Assembly (NCBI GenBank): GCA_027604005.1
Contig: JADGJT010000353.1
Location: forward strand, 5,378-23,567
Direction of reading: 5' to 3'
DNA length: 18,190 nt
From: Dinochytrium kinnereticum
Lineage: Eukaryota; Chytridiomycota; Chytridiomycetes; Chytridiales; Chytridiaceae
Under the pieces are notes generated by a model. That model saw only the letters and a list, made by a program, of their open reading frames with translations. It did not search any database and was not told the DNA's origin. A program made the position numbers and the translations under genes. Positions 16,669 through 18,190 of the stretch are shown one piece after another (the stretch's first letter is position 1; each line of letters opens with the position of its first letter).

Positions 16669-18190
16669 CCCTTTCCATACGATCTAATGCAGCATCTGCT
16701 GCTGCAGCGGCCGTATCTCCCGACGAAGGAGGAGAGGGAGGTCTTGGCGGCGCAGGAGAGGGAGGAGGAGAGGGAGGAGGCGATCCACCATTTTGGGACT
16801 CGCCCCTTTCCATACGATCCATTGCGATATCAGCGGGGTTTGGCGCCGGCTGGAAGTACGGAGCCTAAGAAAAGGGTGGATGCATTTATATGTTAGGCAC
16901 AAAAAGGATTTAAAGCTAAGAAGCGCGGCCCGCGAACACGGACTCTTAACTTACAAGGTAACCATCCTCAGCAGACTTTCCAATGGCTTGGCCGATGGCT
17001 CGTCCAGCTCCCATGGCTGAAATAGTGTTGGAAGCAACGTCCATAGGTCCCTGACCCAAGGCAAGAGATGCGCCAAGACCAATAGCTGCGGCTGGAACCA
17101 TAGCCTTTGCTCCCCAGCTGGCATCTTTCTGTAGAGCCGAATGACAAAAGAAAAACAAAAACAAATCGTTATAGAAGTTCTCACGGATGAGAAAATAAAA
17201 GCAAACGAGCCTTCAAGGCCTATAGCACAAGCATACTCCCTACCTTGTGAGGCTCACGCAATGCATCGGCAACCCCCTTTCCAGAGGATGCCAGCCCTGC
17301 GCCGCCAATAACCGAATCGACAGCGACTTTTGCGGGGTGACTGCCTTTTAAAAATGAGTTGACAGCACCAAAAGTAGCCCCGCCAACAAAACCACCAATG
17401 GTGAGCTTATCCCTAGCCTTTGTTGAAGTTCTGAGGTCCCAAGTGTTCTCAGGGGCCGGAGCGGCCGGACCGCTGGCTCCTTCACTGGGAGACGACGATC
17501 CAGAGCGTGGTGTCGACGCTTCTCGGAAACTGCCGCTGGGGCTGCCAGGTTCTGACGGGGCTCGCGATCCTCCATGGCTGTTTAAAGGCTTCGGAGTCCG
17601 GCTACGACCCCTCTCCTCACTTGCACCCGCCGACGACCTAGATCCCGAAGCAGAACCACCTCGAACAGGACTGTCATCACGAGACCTGGCAGTCTTGAAA
17701 GAATCATCCGAACTCGCGGAACTGGACCGGCTTCTGGATGGTGATGAGCTTCGCAAACTGCGACCGGTCTGGACTTCCGGGCCGGATTTCTTAATAAGTG
17801 GGCCTCCTCTGGGTCGCTGCTTTGCAATTGTTCCAGCAGGCCTCGAGATTTCAGGGCTAGCGCCTCTGGCTCGCGCAATGGAGTTGGGCGCCGGCTTTCC
17901 TCTTCCTCGCGGGGTGGCAGCGGTGGTTGGTTTTCTTCCAGGAGGAGACTTGGATCGTCCAGCTGGGGACTTACGACCAGGAGAGGGAGATCTTGAAGGC
18001 GACTTCTTTCGACCCCTAGGAGGTGCAGATGCAGATCTCTTTGCGGCAGTCTTTTTGGCGGCAGACTTCCGAGCTCCAGGCGGTGCAGACTTTGAACGTT
18101 TTAGCGGTGACTTTTTGGCACCAGAGCGCTTTGGTGAGCTCTTAGGAGTTCGAGCCTTCGGGGGTGCCGACCTGGATCGCTTAGGGGCAG
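16658..18190 (-). CDS. Histone H1/SR-like basic tail joined to a Gly/Ala-rich glycine-zipper-like domain (5' partial)
   Basis: Exons are 18190(and beyond)-17244, 17128-16955 and 16864-16658. Both GT-AG introns (115 and 90 nt) are phase 0, giving 441 visible residues to TAA at 16660. The frame is open to the window edge without an ATG, so the N-terminus is outside. The first part is a basic repeat region with units such as KRSKSAPPGARKS and KRSASAPPRGRKKSP, like H1 or protamine-type tails. An SR/SP-rich region follows (SSSPSRSRSSSASSDDS). The folded-looking part is Gly/Ala-rich with GxxxG spacing: LTIGGFVGGATFGAVNSFLK, VIGGAGLASSGKGVADAL, AAIGLGASLALGQG and AMGAGRAIGQAIGKSA. The last exon has ADIAMDRMERGE, a Pro/Ser linker, then ADAALDRMERGEA and the stop. 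Without the last splice, the protein would end two codons after the donor (GYLVS). The family is not recognised; a nucleic-acid-binding tail on a membrane- or self-associating domain is inferred. Confidence 0.75.

Noticed and set aside
16546..16896. 116-codon + strand frame with a 29-residue internal repeat and two RPFPYD peptides
   Set aside because: At first this looked like a repeat protein, but the RPFPYD copies are the complement of the duplicated DRMERGE codons in the minus-strand last exon, and the 29-residue repeat is the 87-bp 3'UTR duplication.
17582..17878. 98-codon minus-strand frame overlapping the basic-tail gene
   Set aside because: The alternative frame is shorter and ends inside the exon, while the chosen frame runs open from the window edge through two in-phase introns.

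Overview
The window reads as nuclear DNA of an intron-rich eukaryote, most probably an early-diverging (chytrid-like) fungus. Reasons: GT-AG introns of about 60-210 nt (donors mostly GTAAG/GTGAG), standard code, AATAAA-type 3' signals, a fungal MNN1/GT71-like glycosyltransferase, a fungal-type type II glycosyltransferase, and many low-complexity secreted or membrane proteins. The taxon is an inference. No rRNA, tRNA, CRISPR array or recognisable intact transposon was seen. All gene models were spliced by eye.

Layout. (1) 1-466 (+): 3' end of a gene for a Lys/Gly/Arg-repeat protein with an Ala-Pro-Glu repeat tail. (2) 970-3786 (-): an 11-exon gene for a 608-residue receptor-like protein with about eight leucine-rich repeats, one transmembrane helix and a C-terminal SAM domain. 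(3) 4175-5561 (+): divergent from it, a four-exon Golgi-type GT-A glycosyltransferase with a DDD motif. (4) 5936-9986 (+): a 1257-residue GT71/MNN1-like protein with a long disordered insert and a second membrane helix near its C-terminus. (5) 10644-12109 and 13085-15095 (both -): tandem paralogues encoding signal peptide, acidic tract, proline-rich wall-spanning-like region, one membrane helix, and a cytoplasmic tail with two conserved Ser/Thr-rich motifs. (6) 15.1-16.65 kb: AT-rich, with small dyads and a possible gene relic. (7) 16658 to beyond 18190 (-): 3' part of a gene whose product joins a basic histone-H1/SR-like tail, a Gly/Ala-rich glycine-zipper-like domain, and a C-terminus with a duplicated DRMERGE peptide. 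Its 3'UTR holds an 87-bp tandem duplication with a conserved hairpin.

Taken together, most complete genes here encode cell-surface, secretory or Golgi proteins: one LRR receptor-like protein, two glycosyltransferases and two wall/membrane-spanning sensor-like paralogues. That they cooperate in surface glycosylation or sensing is only suggested by adjacency. The best candidates for undescribed biology are the paralogous acidic/poly-Pro/TM family with its conserved cytoplasmic motifs, the LRR-TM-SAM receptor-like architecture, and the glycine-zipper protein with the repeated 3'UTR hairpin.
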